From Polytrichum commune (lineage: Eukaryota; Streptophyta; Polytrichopsida; Polytrichales; Polytrichaceae), in NCBI GenBank assembly GCA_950295325.1, contig OX485803.1, positions 14,756,001-14,820,000 of the forward strand: a stretch of 64,000 bases of DNA, read 5' to 3'. The notes below the pieces were generated by a model. It was not told the DNA's origin. It saw only the letters and a list, made by a program, of their open reading frames with translations, and did not search any database. Made by a program: the position numbers and the translations under genes. Below are positions 38,558 to 49,460 of this stretch, piece by piece. Within the stretch, counting starts at the first letter, position 1; each line of letters begins with the position of its first letter.

Positions 38558-38790
38558 GACACACACTATTTTGCCAAGTCTCGACATTAGTGAGGGTTGA
38601 GTTTCTTAGGGAGTGATCCTAAATTCATGAATACATGTTTATCTGTCATATGTTTTCAAGAAAAGTGGTTCTCAGATCTTTTGGTGGCATTGATTTCATA
38701 ACATAAAGAAAATTAGTATCTCCTTCACTAGTTTTCCACGCTCATTATTAGCCCTCCCTCACTAAATGATCATATAGGTGTAACCGAACT
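38558..38790. repeat. Dispersed repeat, copy shared with 49835-50205
   Basis: Starts ACACACTATTTTGCCAAGTC and continues through TCAAGAAAAGTGGT, AAATCTTTTGGTGGCA-like and TATTAGCCCTCCCTCACTAA. The 49.8-kb copy is direct and contains about 100 extra bases in its middle. Confidence 0.7.
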
Positions 38791-39061
38791 AGGAAAAATC
38801 TACCTTACATCGGGTCCAAGACTGAAGAAACTCCAAAATTAAGCAATTCTATCTGGGGAAATACCCACATATTGCATTTTTTGTCAATGGTAAAGTTTTG
38901 GACCCAAGGAGTTCACACTAGGGTCAGCTATTAGGTATGAAGAAATGAAGTGGTGCTAATGTGGCATCACATTCCTACTGATTCTCAATAACCCCTACTT
39001 TAAAAGATACTCTTAGTTGGAGAAACCAATTTTGAGGTTGAGTCCAAACGTAAGGCCCACC

Positions 39062-39177
39062 TAAGGGGTGTTTTGGACCCCAAGCTTGTTGAAACTCAAA
39101 CTTGGATATGGACCCAACTTAGACTGGATTCACACTAGGGTTCAAATCCATGAAACTTGGGGTCCAAACACCCCTTA
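39062..39177. mobile_element. Short Tourist-like MITE
   Basis: The inverted ends GGGGTGTTTTGGACCCCAAG (39065) and its near-complement CTTGGGGTCCAAACACCCC (ending 39174) enclose a 110-bp element bordered by TAA and TTA. GGGGTGTTT-type termini and TWA borders resemble Tourist/PIF elements. Half-copies of the terminus occur near 28365, 48960 and 49235. Confidence 0.5.
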
Positions 39178-39889
39178 TTAAGCCATGAAGGATGTCAGAG
39201 CCTATTATTTTTGTACATTGGAATTGCTAGCCATTGGGAATCATACATGGGATAATTCCTTTCTAGAAAGAATGACTTGGGATAAATGCCACTTTTCATC
39301 CCAGTTTATGATAAAACAATAGTATCTCTTCCCCAACCGTGAGGCACTCCAAAAAGTGGTAGCACACATATGATGGCATGCTTACAACTCGAACCATATT
39401 GTAATGCATAGACACATAGTGCTTATAAGAGCATTTCACCCATCATAGGGATCAAAGGTACTTTGATGCAAGCATCAGAAACCATGTTGGAGGCAACATA
39501 AAATCATTTTGTTGTTGGATGTGCTCACAATGGGGTGAGGCCTATAGAAGCTTGCCACTTGATTGTGTTCGGCATCCAATCCTATTGGAAATGAGGAGCC
39601 CTTATTTATGGATGTATGTCTACAAGTTCAAATCAAAAGGAACAAGCTCACAAGGCTTGAGGTAATACAAGACTCACACATAATGGCTTGTCAAGTCGAA
39701 ATAGTGACCTTCCGGAAATTGGTATGTGGTTTCTTCTTGTTTTTTGACCAACGGAGACCATCTTATGAGCTTCTTCACATTTGAAGGTGACAAAATTGAG
39801 ATGGTCACTCCTTACCAATCACAAAGAAGTGAAAGATTGGAAGTTGTGGCCCATTTGGTTACGATGTTAGAGGTGGCAAGCCCTCTTGC

Positions 39890-40460
39890 ATGAGACCTAT
39901 AAAAGTGGGCCTAAAGCATCCACTTCTTTGTAGAATGTTATGAAATATTTCTTTTATCCATTTTACCTCCGTTGTTTTATAACATAACTAACACCCCCAA
40001 CACCTTCAATTCACTTTTGGAAAATATTTTAGCATCAATAGAGTTATTTGTATAGTCACTCAAAGAGGGACGAGGCTATGGATTTGATCCTTTTTTTAGA
40101 AAACTTTCTATGGAGAGCTAGTTAGTTTGTCATGTATTAGAGCCTAGTTTGAAAGTTGGGGGTGAAACTTTTGGGACCTCTCTGTTCTAGCTCTCAAACT
40201 TTGACAGAATCTTAGGATAAAAAAGAGGTATGTTGTTCTAAATCCCATATTAGACTATGCAAGGCTAGTTTGGCCCACCTATCCTAATAAGACAAGCTAG
40301 AAAGCCAGTTTTTAATAGCCCAACATCGCTCTTTGTGTATGATAATTTAAGGAGTAAGAGAACTTGGTTAACTTTGTGTTAATTCTCATAACTCGTGGTT
40401 TGGGACCAAACCCATGGTTTCATATGCTTTACTTTACATACAGCTCTAATGTTGGATATT
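39890..40460. repeat. Dispersed repeat, copy shared with 19400-19930
   Basis: Direct copy of the 19.4-kb repeat, diverged but collinear for about 500 bp. No coding content recognised. Confidence 0.6.
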
Positions 40461-40524
40461 TATATGAGCATTTCCATTCACTCTTCTTACTAAGGTTGGT
40501 CATCAAAGGAGAGCAAAGGTTTAG

Positions 40525-40955
40525 GAGGACATTAACCCTTCCCCTACAAACTTTTAGGGGAAGGGGTTGAAGACATGATCAAGGAACGCCCCTACAACCT
40601 GCAACCCTCGGGCACCCCCCAAAATAAGTTTCAGACCCAAACAAAAATTGATGCCCATCCCGCCCGACTCTGAAAAAAAATTACTCTTGTATTGTTGAAG
40701 GCTGCGTTTTCCAGAAAACCCATATCGAATGCACCTCACCGTCAAGGCCCAAAATCCAATATATATATGTTCACTTCCACTTAGTATATAAACAATTGAC
40801 ATAGATTTCGTTCTTAAAATGCGAAACTATCAATAAAGCATGTACTTAACTTTGGAAGTTTAAAATATGAATAAAAGAAATCCTCATTAACATCGACGTT
40901 ATAATTTTTGCAACTTCCCATTTGAAAGGGCCTTTGTCCAAATTTTGTCCCCCAA
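40525..40955. mobile_element. Degenerate single arm of the long-TIR Mutator-like family
   Basis: Begins GGAGGACATTAACCC, like the 5183 element terminus, and follows its arm in order: CCCGCCCGACT, CTTGTATTGTTGAAGGC, AAAACCCATATCGAATGCAC, AATCCAATATATA, GTTCACTTCC. It carries an insert of about 60 bp near the terminus. The other arm is missing, so it is a truncated relic nested in the 38.0-41.5-kb foldback structure. Confidence 0.7.
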
Positions 40956-41214
40956 AGGGTTGCTTTCACTGACAGCAATAAATACATGCAACAAATGGAA
41001 GTTGTCCATGAAGTTTTGTGATGATTGTTGCCTATACACATGGAGGAGTCCGTGTGTAAGTAGACTGAACTTCACTTTATTGGCTGTCTATAGGACAGAG
41101 ACTATGCATCAACTTCTTCGTTTCAAGAGCAAATTTCCTAACCACTTTGTGTTCACACTTGGACGTTACTTGTTCTTGTTATTTTTGGTCCACTTTATGT
41201 AATGTGGATGTTAA

Positions 41215-41246
<32 letters not shown>

Positions 41247-41505
41247 AAAGTGCTCCCTAAAATGCATTGAAAGAAATTTAGTTAACTATAGTTATTTCGG
41301 TAGTTCTTGATTATTTATTTTTAAAATTTTGGGTGATAAATGAGTAGCTTCAATCCTTGACCTGTATTCGAGAAGAAGGTGCACAAAATCCAAGAAAGGT
41401 TTGGTATAGTGAATAGCCATGAATTGGCATGAGCAAAGTGGACAACTACAATTGTAGTCTTCCATAATAAAGGACAGAGCCTCACGGTTCTACCGTTTTC
41501 TTGTT

Positions 41506-42398
41506 ACATACCTCTAAATTTCTGAGGCCCTTTTCCTTAGTAAAGTTGTGACTACAGAGTCAAAAGGTTTCACATAAAGATGATAGAAAATCAAAGGGGG
41601 AGTGGAAGCGTTGCTTTTATTGGAAATATAATGCATGCAACACTTACGGGACGGAGACGGAGATGGAGAGAGGGGGAATTATTGTTGTATACGAGCAAAT
41701 CTCTCTTTCATCCAACATGAAAACGCTAAAATATTGTGTAGCCATGAGGTGACCTTTTGAGTTTGATTTGACATTGAAATTGGTTTTAAAGACCCTGATT
41801 TAGTTTACTTTGTGGTCATTTGAGATGAATCGGCAACAAATCTACAGGGGGTCAAGTTTTTATGATGGATGGATGAGAGGTGCACTCATCTACGATAATT
41901 TCATCTCTCCAACGACAATGGTAGTTGTTTATTTCATAAACATTCTCAATAATAACTAGTCTTGTATTGTAGATTGTTCTCATTGAACCCCGACCTTTGA
42001 CGAGAGATAAGGTGAGTAGCACTTTCAACTTCACATGCACTATAAGCATACTAATCTTGGGTAATTGATATATGTGACACTCGAAAGTTGTCCTACATCA
42101 CTAGAAAGTTTGCAAATACACCATCGTAGCATATATTCATACTTCTTTGTGTGATGCATGGCAATTGTTGAGGCTCGTATGCTAGCAGTGATACAAGCTT
42201 GGTCGTTGGATCAAATGGGGAGTTGTCTTGTTTGGTTAACAACTACAAATCATGATGATTGTTGTTTCCCAATCAAATGAATTACTAGCCTTTGAATGGT
42301 GTGTATATTTTGAGCACATAGACATTCAATCATAATGTGGCAAACATCTAAACAACTAGCCTCGCTATTAACCACTCAAATATAGGCGCATGATTAAG
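41506..42398. other. Intergenic DNA; right end is an older repeat copy
   Basis: No gene. The end (about 42290-42398) belongs to the ACTCAAATATAGGTGT family and is the left half of a copy split by the SINE. Confidence 0.5.
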
Positions 42399-42408
42399 AA
42401 GAGTGACC

Positions 42409-42452
<44 letters not shown>

Positions 42453-42807
42453 TTTAGCAAGGGGCCGGCGTGAATAAAGCGTCCATTCGTAATGTCAATG
42501 ACCCGATGCCCACCAGACAAGTGGACATTGGGGCAATACTGCTCTCCCCTTTTGAGGATGGACACTATAGTGACACACTATACTAGTTCCTAGCTAGTCA
42601 CTAGTGCCTTGAAGATACCGGACATGGTATCCCCCCAAAGGGCTTTGAGGTACCCATATAACAAGGTCCAAGGACCCCCCACCATAGTTGGGTGGACTAA
42701 GGTGGTGAGCACCACGCCGGCATGGGGAATGGAACCCACAACCTCCTCATTGGGGGCCATGAGCCCTAACCACCAAGCCAAGGCCCATGGTTCCTCAAGA
42801 GTGACCA
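42399..42807 (-). mobile_element. tRNA-derived SINE with LINE-like 3' end and (ATCT)n tail
   Basis: The element is 42410-42796 (387 bp), oriented on the minus strand. It is flanked by the perfect 11-bp duplication AAGAGTGACCA (42399-42409 and 42797-42807). The 5' end starts GGAACCATGGG. A pol III A-box-like TGGCTTGGTGGTTAGG is followed about 35 bp later by a B-box-like GGTTCCATTCC, the spacing of a tRNA promoter. After an unrelated body, the 3' ~120 bp (42454-42575) align with the 3' end of the LINE at 54308-54440. They share GGGGCCGG-GTGAATA, TTCGTA, GTGG-C-TTGGG, AATACT and GACACTAT (plus-strand reading). The 3' tail is (ATCT)n, 42410-42452. The flanks join into an uninterrupted copy of another repeat, so the insertion boundaries are well supported. 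Confidence 0.85.
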
Positions 42808-43490
42808 CTTAAGGTCCACATATCTTAGCGGTTGCAATGGATGGTAGAGGTCGTAAAGTAGACATGCCTAACTCGGTTACTTATCTTAATCTGACACCTA
42901 TATTTGAGTTGTATGTGAATAGATAAGGCTCCACGAACAAATATAAAAAAGACAAGTATTTAAATTACATCAAGTTGCGTGCTCAAAATATGATAACCAC
43001 TATAAATACAATAGTCAAAATAATTGGATGGTGTATCTGATCTTTTAATGAACACATATATCTTAACTTTAAAAATGTAAAAAAAATCATATGAGCTCCA
43101 AAAACTATGAGAAAGGTGGCGACGGCATTGATTTGGCTTTGCTAACCTCTTGTAACAATTGCATGTTTCATATCATAGAAAACCTCCAAGAAGAGGGCCG
43201 GTCAGAGAAAGTAACTATTTAAGGCCCATCTACCTTATATACAAGTCCTTATGCACTTTTCTTTTGTTTGGGACTTGGCATGAGGTTGACATCATCGAGA
43301 CTTTTGATGTCGCACGCCCTTACTTTCTAAAGCACTCGTGGGTTGCTAGTATCTCGGTATCTAAGTTAGTACAAAACTTGTGGTATATATATGCATGTTC
43401 CGTGGAAGTTGGAGTTGAACAACATTGGTCAACTTTGTTCAATTGGATACAATATTCAATTTGGACGATCAAAGGATGCTCCTACACGCC
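42808..43490. repeat. Remainder of the SINE-split repeat and an inverted copy
   Basis: Begins with CTTAAGGTCCACATATCTTA, the right half of the repeat interrupted by the SINE. At 42890-42912 the same family's terminus occurs inverted (GACACCTATATTTGAGTTGT). Nothing is recognised after about 43140. Confidence 0.55.
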
Positions 43491-44224
43491 ACCTTGAAGG
43501 TACATGGCGCTGGAACCAACACCTCATTCAAAAGCAACATTTATAAACGTCTCCCAATCATTAACATTTTACAACCTCAATCCATTCCCATGTAAAAAGG
43601 AGTGTCTGGGCCCACGGAGTGACATGTTAGGTGCCATTAGTGGCATCTGCACTACCTTCATATAAAGTAGGTAATGGGCTTCACTCTATATTGGGTTGGT
43701 TCACGTGGGTTTAGGGTGGCTTGTTAGAGCCTATTCTAACCATTCTATTCATAGGGGGAACAAGGTCTCTACATTCTATTCATGGGTTAGGGGGGGAGGG
43801 GGGAAGTTTTGGTTATGGGCGTAAAGGGGGTTGGTACCATGGATGCAATGGAATGACTTTGCAATTGAGCCAAGTGGGATCATGGAAGTGACCATGGGGT
43901 TTGTGTACCTCTACTAGCTGGGCTTTGATCTAGCTTGGGTCTAGTACCCAACTATGTTGAGTTGAGGCTAGGCAATGAAGGTGGGGGTCCTCATCATATT
44001 CAAGGCCAACATACACAGGGCCTGGGGATTGGATCAAGTAAGTGGCACTAGACATAATCTTTAGTGTAATAGATTGATATCAATTTTCTTATACTGCAAT
44101 TGTTTTGCTAATGTTTTCTACATTTTAGAGAATTTGGGTCTACATATCATGCAAGAACTTTCATGTAGGTATATGTACTTTCCATATCCACATGGAGTGA
44201 GAATAATGGGACCTAATTATACTA

Positions 44225-44320
44225 GCACATTAAAAGGATAGATGTTAGATCTATATAAGTTAGATTTGCAATAATAAAAGTATATGTAGATGTTAGATCT
44301 ATACAAGTTAGGGATGCAAT
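44225..44320. repeat. Short tandem duplication
   Basis: GATGTTAGATCTATATAAGT at about 44241 recurs as GATGTTAGATCTATACAAGT at about 44290, each followed by TAG(A/G)GATGCAATAA-like sequence. Period about 49 bp. Confidence 0.65.
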
Positions 44321-44584
44321 AAGTGATTAAGAGCTTGGATCTAATAGAATAAGTATCCATATTGTGTACATACCCTTACATTTTGTTGTGGTTACAGATG
44401 CAACATACATGTGAAATGCAACATGAAGAATGTGAAGCATTTGACATGAAATTAAACTATGGAGAATACAATTAGATTTGAGTACTTGGTTAACTGATGA
44501 ATAATAAGAAATGTGTATAAGAAGTGGTGATAGAAATCTTCCGAATAAATTGCCGAAAGGCATATTCATAAAACTCATACAAAA

Positions 44585-44745
44585 CATGAGATAGAAGATC
44601 TGAGCTTAAGTCAAAGAGATCAATTAATAATCAGGCCAAAAATCCATCGCAACCATCCAAATGATATGAGATACAAGCTATGAGATGAAGTCAAAGGGAT
44701 CAATTGATAATCAAGCCGAAAATCCATCGCAGCCATCCAAAATCC
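44585..44745. repeat. Two-copy tandem duplication, ~75 bp
   Basis: AAGTCAAAGAGATCAATTAA-TAATCAGGCC is repeated as AAGTCAAAGGGATCAATTGA-TAATCAAGCC. Both are followed by AAAATCCATCGCA and CCATCCAAA. Confidence 0.75.
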
Positions 44746-45524
44746 ATAGTGCAACCATGAAAACCCTCCACCAACCTCTAATGACCCTCTAATCGACCGC
44801 CTTCAGCCCTAAATCACCCACTAATCACCTTGCATCCCCCTTAATCAGTAGCGGCAGCATTCATGCCCCGATCACACCAAAATTTCCGTCCAATTTCAGC
44901 CGTGAAATTGTTGGGGATTATGTTTAGAAATAGATGTTGGCCTACCACTTTTCACACTATGACAATCACAGATGCCAAAGGGGTGGTGTCAAGAATGGTC
45001 GGTGTGATCAAAACCTCAGTAGTAGCAACAACGTTCACGCAATGTTCATCAGTAGCAGTGTTCATCCACTAATCAACATCAATTGGCAACATCGACAACC
45101 CTAAACCAACAACGTTCCCGAGCTAAACCAATGCGAAAACCAAGAGAGTTTTATTACAAAGTTGACCCCTTTATGTAGGGTAGACGTTCCCCCTTGTGGT
45201 CCTAATGGCTAGAATTAACATTGACAAGCCACCCATACCCATCCTTGAGTTGACCCAAGATAGAGTTTCATTTGTGTCTTACTTTATATGGAGGTAGTGG
45301 GGGCTCGATATGAGGTGATGCCACTAATGGCAGCTAAACCCGTCACTCCATGGGCCCAAGCATGCTTTTGCCATGGGGACTAGTTTAAGGTAAGGGAGTG
45401 TTGGCAGTTGGGAGGCAAGTGTAGGTGTGGGGTTGGGGTACGATTAGAGGATTAACACCCTCTACCTTACATCGCATTCCTCAGTGGGTTGGGAGAGCAT
45501 CAATATGGAAATTGTAGGGTCTCA

Positions 45525-45923
45525 GGGTGAGTTTCCATGTAGGTTGCTTGCCCCATTAGATTATGAATATTAGTGGGTTGGAGGGTGTTCTCATGTAGAT
45601 ATGCACAAGTAGTCAACAAACGACATTATGGTGGCCTACTAGAATGTGAAGGGTTGTGGACACGGGCCACTAGTCTTTCATGCACCCACTAAAGCATTTT
45701 TTTTTACCTACAAGTGTCGGTCACTGAAGGATTGAAGACCAATTTTAGGAGGAGGATGAGGTTTTAACCTAGAGGAGGAGGTTAGTAGGTGGGCCTGGAT
45801 TTGAGAAGACGAGAGTAGATAGTTGACACATACAAACCCTATCCCATCATATTCCATCTGGGCAGGTTTGTCCTTATCCCCACTAGAATTTGGTGGGCAA
45901 GCAACCTACATGGAAACTCACCC
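45525..45923. mobile_element. Small TIR element
   Basis: GGTGAGTTTCCATGTAGG (45526) with TTGCTTGCCC continuing to about 45553 is inverted almost perfectly at 45893-45922. The ~28-bp arms are separated by about 340 bp of non-coding sequence. No target duplication is resolved. Confidence 0.5.
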
Positions 45924-46827
45924 TAGCCACTACACTCTAACATCCATGTTATCATGCATGTGGCAACCAAAGTGCATGTGATATTAAGGAGGTATGTAGT
46001 GTTAACATGGATTCATGATAACAGAGAAGTAGTGTAACATATGATATTATGGAATAACACAAAGTCAACATTGCAATAATGATAATAATTACAATGACAA
46101 CAATGTGATGTGTGCGAGCGTGTGGTTTGAAGTCTTCGGTGGATTATTTTAATGTCAAAACCCATGATATATGGGAGGGAAATGTGACAACAAGGGAGGA
46201 GAATTGAATTGAGAGCATCCATTCCTTAGGGTTTTGGGATGTAAGAGGAGGAGTGACATTAATGAGGAAGATAGCAAGAAAGTTAGGGTGTACACAATTT
46301 ATGGTACATATTGTGGGTTGCACTATATTATACAAGGAAACGAACACTATAAACATCCATGATGATATTGCGCGTTCACGTTGCATTTCAACCCATGTTA
46401 TATAACATTGGAGGCGTACGTTGTAGGTCACAAGAAATTCAATTGGATGGAAAGTAGTGTGCATTTGAGAGACTTCCAACAAAGAGGGATCCAATCCATA
46501 CCCGTCCTACCTAGACGGTTTTGGATTTAAAATTAGGATGTTTTATTTATTTATGGGATTATATTTCAACCACCTTGAATATCCGTGATGGTGTGTATTG
46601 TGGGTAACACTATAGTGCATCGAAAGGTAAGTCACATTGTAAGTATGCCCATATTATCTACCATAAACATTGTAGTTTTCATCCACTACTCATAGACTCT
46701 ATGAATGGGACCGCCTCCGTTAGGACACAACAACATTTGTCCCATAGCCCTGCTCAATAAACCCATTTTGGGTTCACATATGAGCTCATGGTGAAGAATC
46801 CCCTCATTCACACCAACCCCCAAGATT

Positions 46828-46875
<48 letters not shown>

Positions 46876-48600
46876 GTGGGTTTAGAACAAAATTGTACAA
46901 TGGAAGATACTTATTGATAAGACCATGTGATCCCCCTAGTGAATCCTATTGTACATGAATATGGGTCTTCATCCCAATTAATTGATAACAATCTAAGTAG
47001 CTTAACTACATGATCATTCAATAAGGTCTCTCATTCTACACCAATGTGCATCGTATGGGTCCCAAGAAAATTGGTCACAAAGTTGGAGTTCTCAAGTTGA
47101 TATAGCTAGTGAATGTCTTTTCTAAATTTGGATGATGAGATGGTTGAGGAAACCCAATAAAAAAGAATACATTTTCTAGAGGTGGTCAAAATCCATCGAC
47201 CAAATGATCAATGTCTCTCATTTGTAAGCATGTTTGGTTTGGGATGTTTCCCACACAACTCATTATGATTGATCCTTAGAATGGGCAACACCCAAGGACA
47301 AGAAAATTTGCTTCCTGGTTCAAGTCTTAGTGACCTTCTCCGGGCTTGAAAATGACTTCATAGCATCCTTCTCCTTGAAATCAAATCAATATCGAACACG
47401 ACATTATGCTTAATACATAAAACAATCTCCATGCCAAGTTGGGGGGGGGGTAAGGTTAAAGAAGACATGAAGTGGCTCTGTAATGACTTCTTTTTTTGGA
47501 AAGACCTCGTGGGGCTCTTGGTGGCGATAAAAGGTTAACCAACATTAAGAGAAAAATTGTCAAGTCCAACCACCTGTTATAATGAGTGTATTTGTTAATT
47601 AGGGGGGGGGGTCACAACATAGCACATAGCAACAAAAAAAGCCACATCATATCTCCAAGGGAGATGACTACTTTATTACAAAATAATTTAAAGTACACAT
47701 GGGCTTCAAAAAGCCACTTCAATGCTCCTAGATATTGTACTAGTCCCTGATGGGCATGTAACAAGACTATTATGAAGATTCCCCAAGGTGAACTCAACTA
47801 GGCTATTATGAAGCCAAGTGGATAAGAATGGATTGGTGGCAATCTAATTAACTACTTGTAGCCCCTAGTGGTAATTTTGCTAACTACTTCTAACTCCTCT
47901 TATCATGTATTATCTTAGATATCTTACTCTTATCTTGTCTTATCGTAGCTTGTCAACCTGCTTGTTAGCTCCAAAAAATTAACATGCCCCCGCCCTCCAA
48001 TCACATTGTTGGACACATAACTATGTCCACCTCATCGGTCCCCACTAATGTGCCCAAACACTCCTCATATATTTGTCTATTGCAAATCATGGCGAGAAAA
48101 TGCATAATACATCATTATGGTTGCAGATTTGGTAGAATTGGCAACTAAAAACATTTGGCTAGCAACAAAAATTGATATATATTTATGCATTTTCCCATCA
48201 TGAGTTGCAATGGACAAGTCACATTGGATGGTTGGAATGGACAAGGTTTCTTTTAGTGCAACATGTAGTTTGGTAGTTGCACATCACGAGTAGGACAAAT
48301 GCCCCTCAAGTAGTTTAGCCACTGCAACATTTCAATGCTTGAGAATGTCAGGCAACCTTCAAGATTCAAATAGGTAAGTCGCCATAGCATTTAGATGATT
48401 GAGAAATGAAAGGTAGTGGTTTTGCACACATATAAGAGAGTACCAATCTTCTAGGAGATTTCTCCTTTGCACAAATGCAATCACAAGTTTCCATTGGAGC
48501 TGGATGTGATAATGGGTTTTCATGACACAGACCCCTTGTTTTATTTCTTTTTATTACATCTTGTTGGCATCAAGAAGGGGTACTAATGCTTATATAACAA
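45924..48600. other. Intergenic DNA with a (CT)20 microsatellite
   Basis: No supported gene. A pure (CT)n run occupies 46831-46870. G runs of 9-10 nt occur near 47443 and 47603. Short ORFs have no family signatures. Confidence 0.5.
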
Positions 48601-49460
48601 GCTGTAGAGGATCCAAGAAACTAAGTATGGTGCTTAGGGTCGAGATAACATGGGTCCAAAACACCATGTTTGCCTTTATGGACCTTATTTTTGGACTCAA
48701 GAGTAGAACCATGCTCAAAATTTAGGTTTTGTGGAATTGGGTAAAGTGCTTTCTTTATGACATGACCAACAAGATGTAGTGGAACACACAACGCCACACT
48801 TCTCACCACTTCATTTTTTAGCACCTTGGACTCGGAGCCTAGTGTGAAGTTCTCCTTGGATCCGAAATTTCTTTCTTCTCTTCCCATTGGGAAAACGGGG
48901 GAGTTTCCAAGGTTGGGTCCAATATTAATCTTGAGTCCGGAAGTACTAAGTTCCATTAAGGGGTCTTCCGGAATATGGAGCCCTAGTTCCTTGATCTTGG
49001 ACTTCAATGTCAACCCACCCTTGTTTATTCTACCCCTTGACATCATTTGAGCTCATAAATGGTGGAAAATAATATGGAGCCTTTTCGGATAAAAGCATTA
49101 GTAGAAAGCTACGTATATTATTAATGCATTTACACATACGCATGTGGTGCACCCGTACAAATGACCAAGCCGGTTCATTAAGAAAAAAAGTGTATAGTGT
49201 GAGCAATGGCAATCTTCAAGCTTGGGTACACAAGTAAGGTTCATTAAGGGGTGTTCCAAACTACAAGCTTCTCGGGCCCGGACTTTAATGTGAACCCACC
49301 CTTACTTATTCTACCCTTGACATCATTTGAGCTCATAAAAGTCAACAATAATATAATATAACCTTTTGGGTCGGGGCATTAGTGAAAGGCTACTCATTAC
49401 CGTTGATGCATTCACACACACACGCATGATGTGGTGCACCCACAAGGGCGGTTGATAATT
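48601..49460. repeat. Tandemly duplicated segment with Tourist-like half ends
   Basis: 49003-49165 and 49285-49455 are direct copies sharing AACCCACCCTT, TTATTCTACCC, TTGACATCATTTGAGCTCAT, GGCATTAGT/AGCATTAGT and TGTGGTGCACCC. Each is preceded by a terminus of the type TTAAGGGGTGTTCC / TTAAGGGGTCTTCC. The 141-aa minus-strand ORF at 48621-49046 lies in this repeat and shows no protein features. Confidence 0.65.

Larger units (their letters stand above)
38004..41505. mobile_element. Large foldback structure with ~430-bp inverted arms
   Basis: Arms at 38004-38433 and about 41075-41505 are imperfect reverse complements: both begin with an ACAAGAAAACGGTA-type block, then GTGAGGCTCTGTCCTTTATT, and later carry ATGCATAGTCTCTGTCCTA. 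The 2.6-kb interior has no transposase and consists of older repeats (listed separately). No target duplication was found, so it may be a foldback transposon or two inverted copies of one repeat. The arms carry different microsatellites at the same position: (GA)n at 38262-38298 and (TA)n at about 41217-41247. Confidence 0.65.
43496..45475. mobile_element. Foldback element, AGGTAGAGGGTG family
   Basis: The left arm (from 43496, best matched over the first ~315 bp) and right arm (about 45160-45475, inverted) share GGCCCACGGAGTGAC / GGCCCATGGAGTGAC, GCCATTAGTGGCATC, CATATAAAGTA and GGGTGGCTTGT. The right end reads ACACCCTCTACCTTAC and the left end is degenerate. The 61193-61916 element is a related copy, collinear with 43500-44045. 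No transposase is present and no clear target duplication was found. Confidence 0.6.

Noticed and set aside
42720-42796. A functional tRNA gene
   Set aside because: A- and B-box-like motifs are present but there is no cloverleaf, and the sequence is the head of a SINE with target duplications.
48621-49046. 141-aa minus-strand ORF
   Set aside because: It lies in a dispersed, partly tandem repeat and has no recognisable domain.
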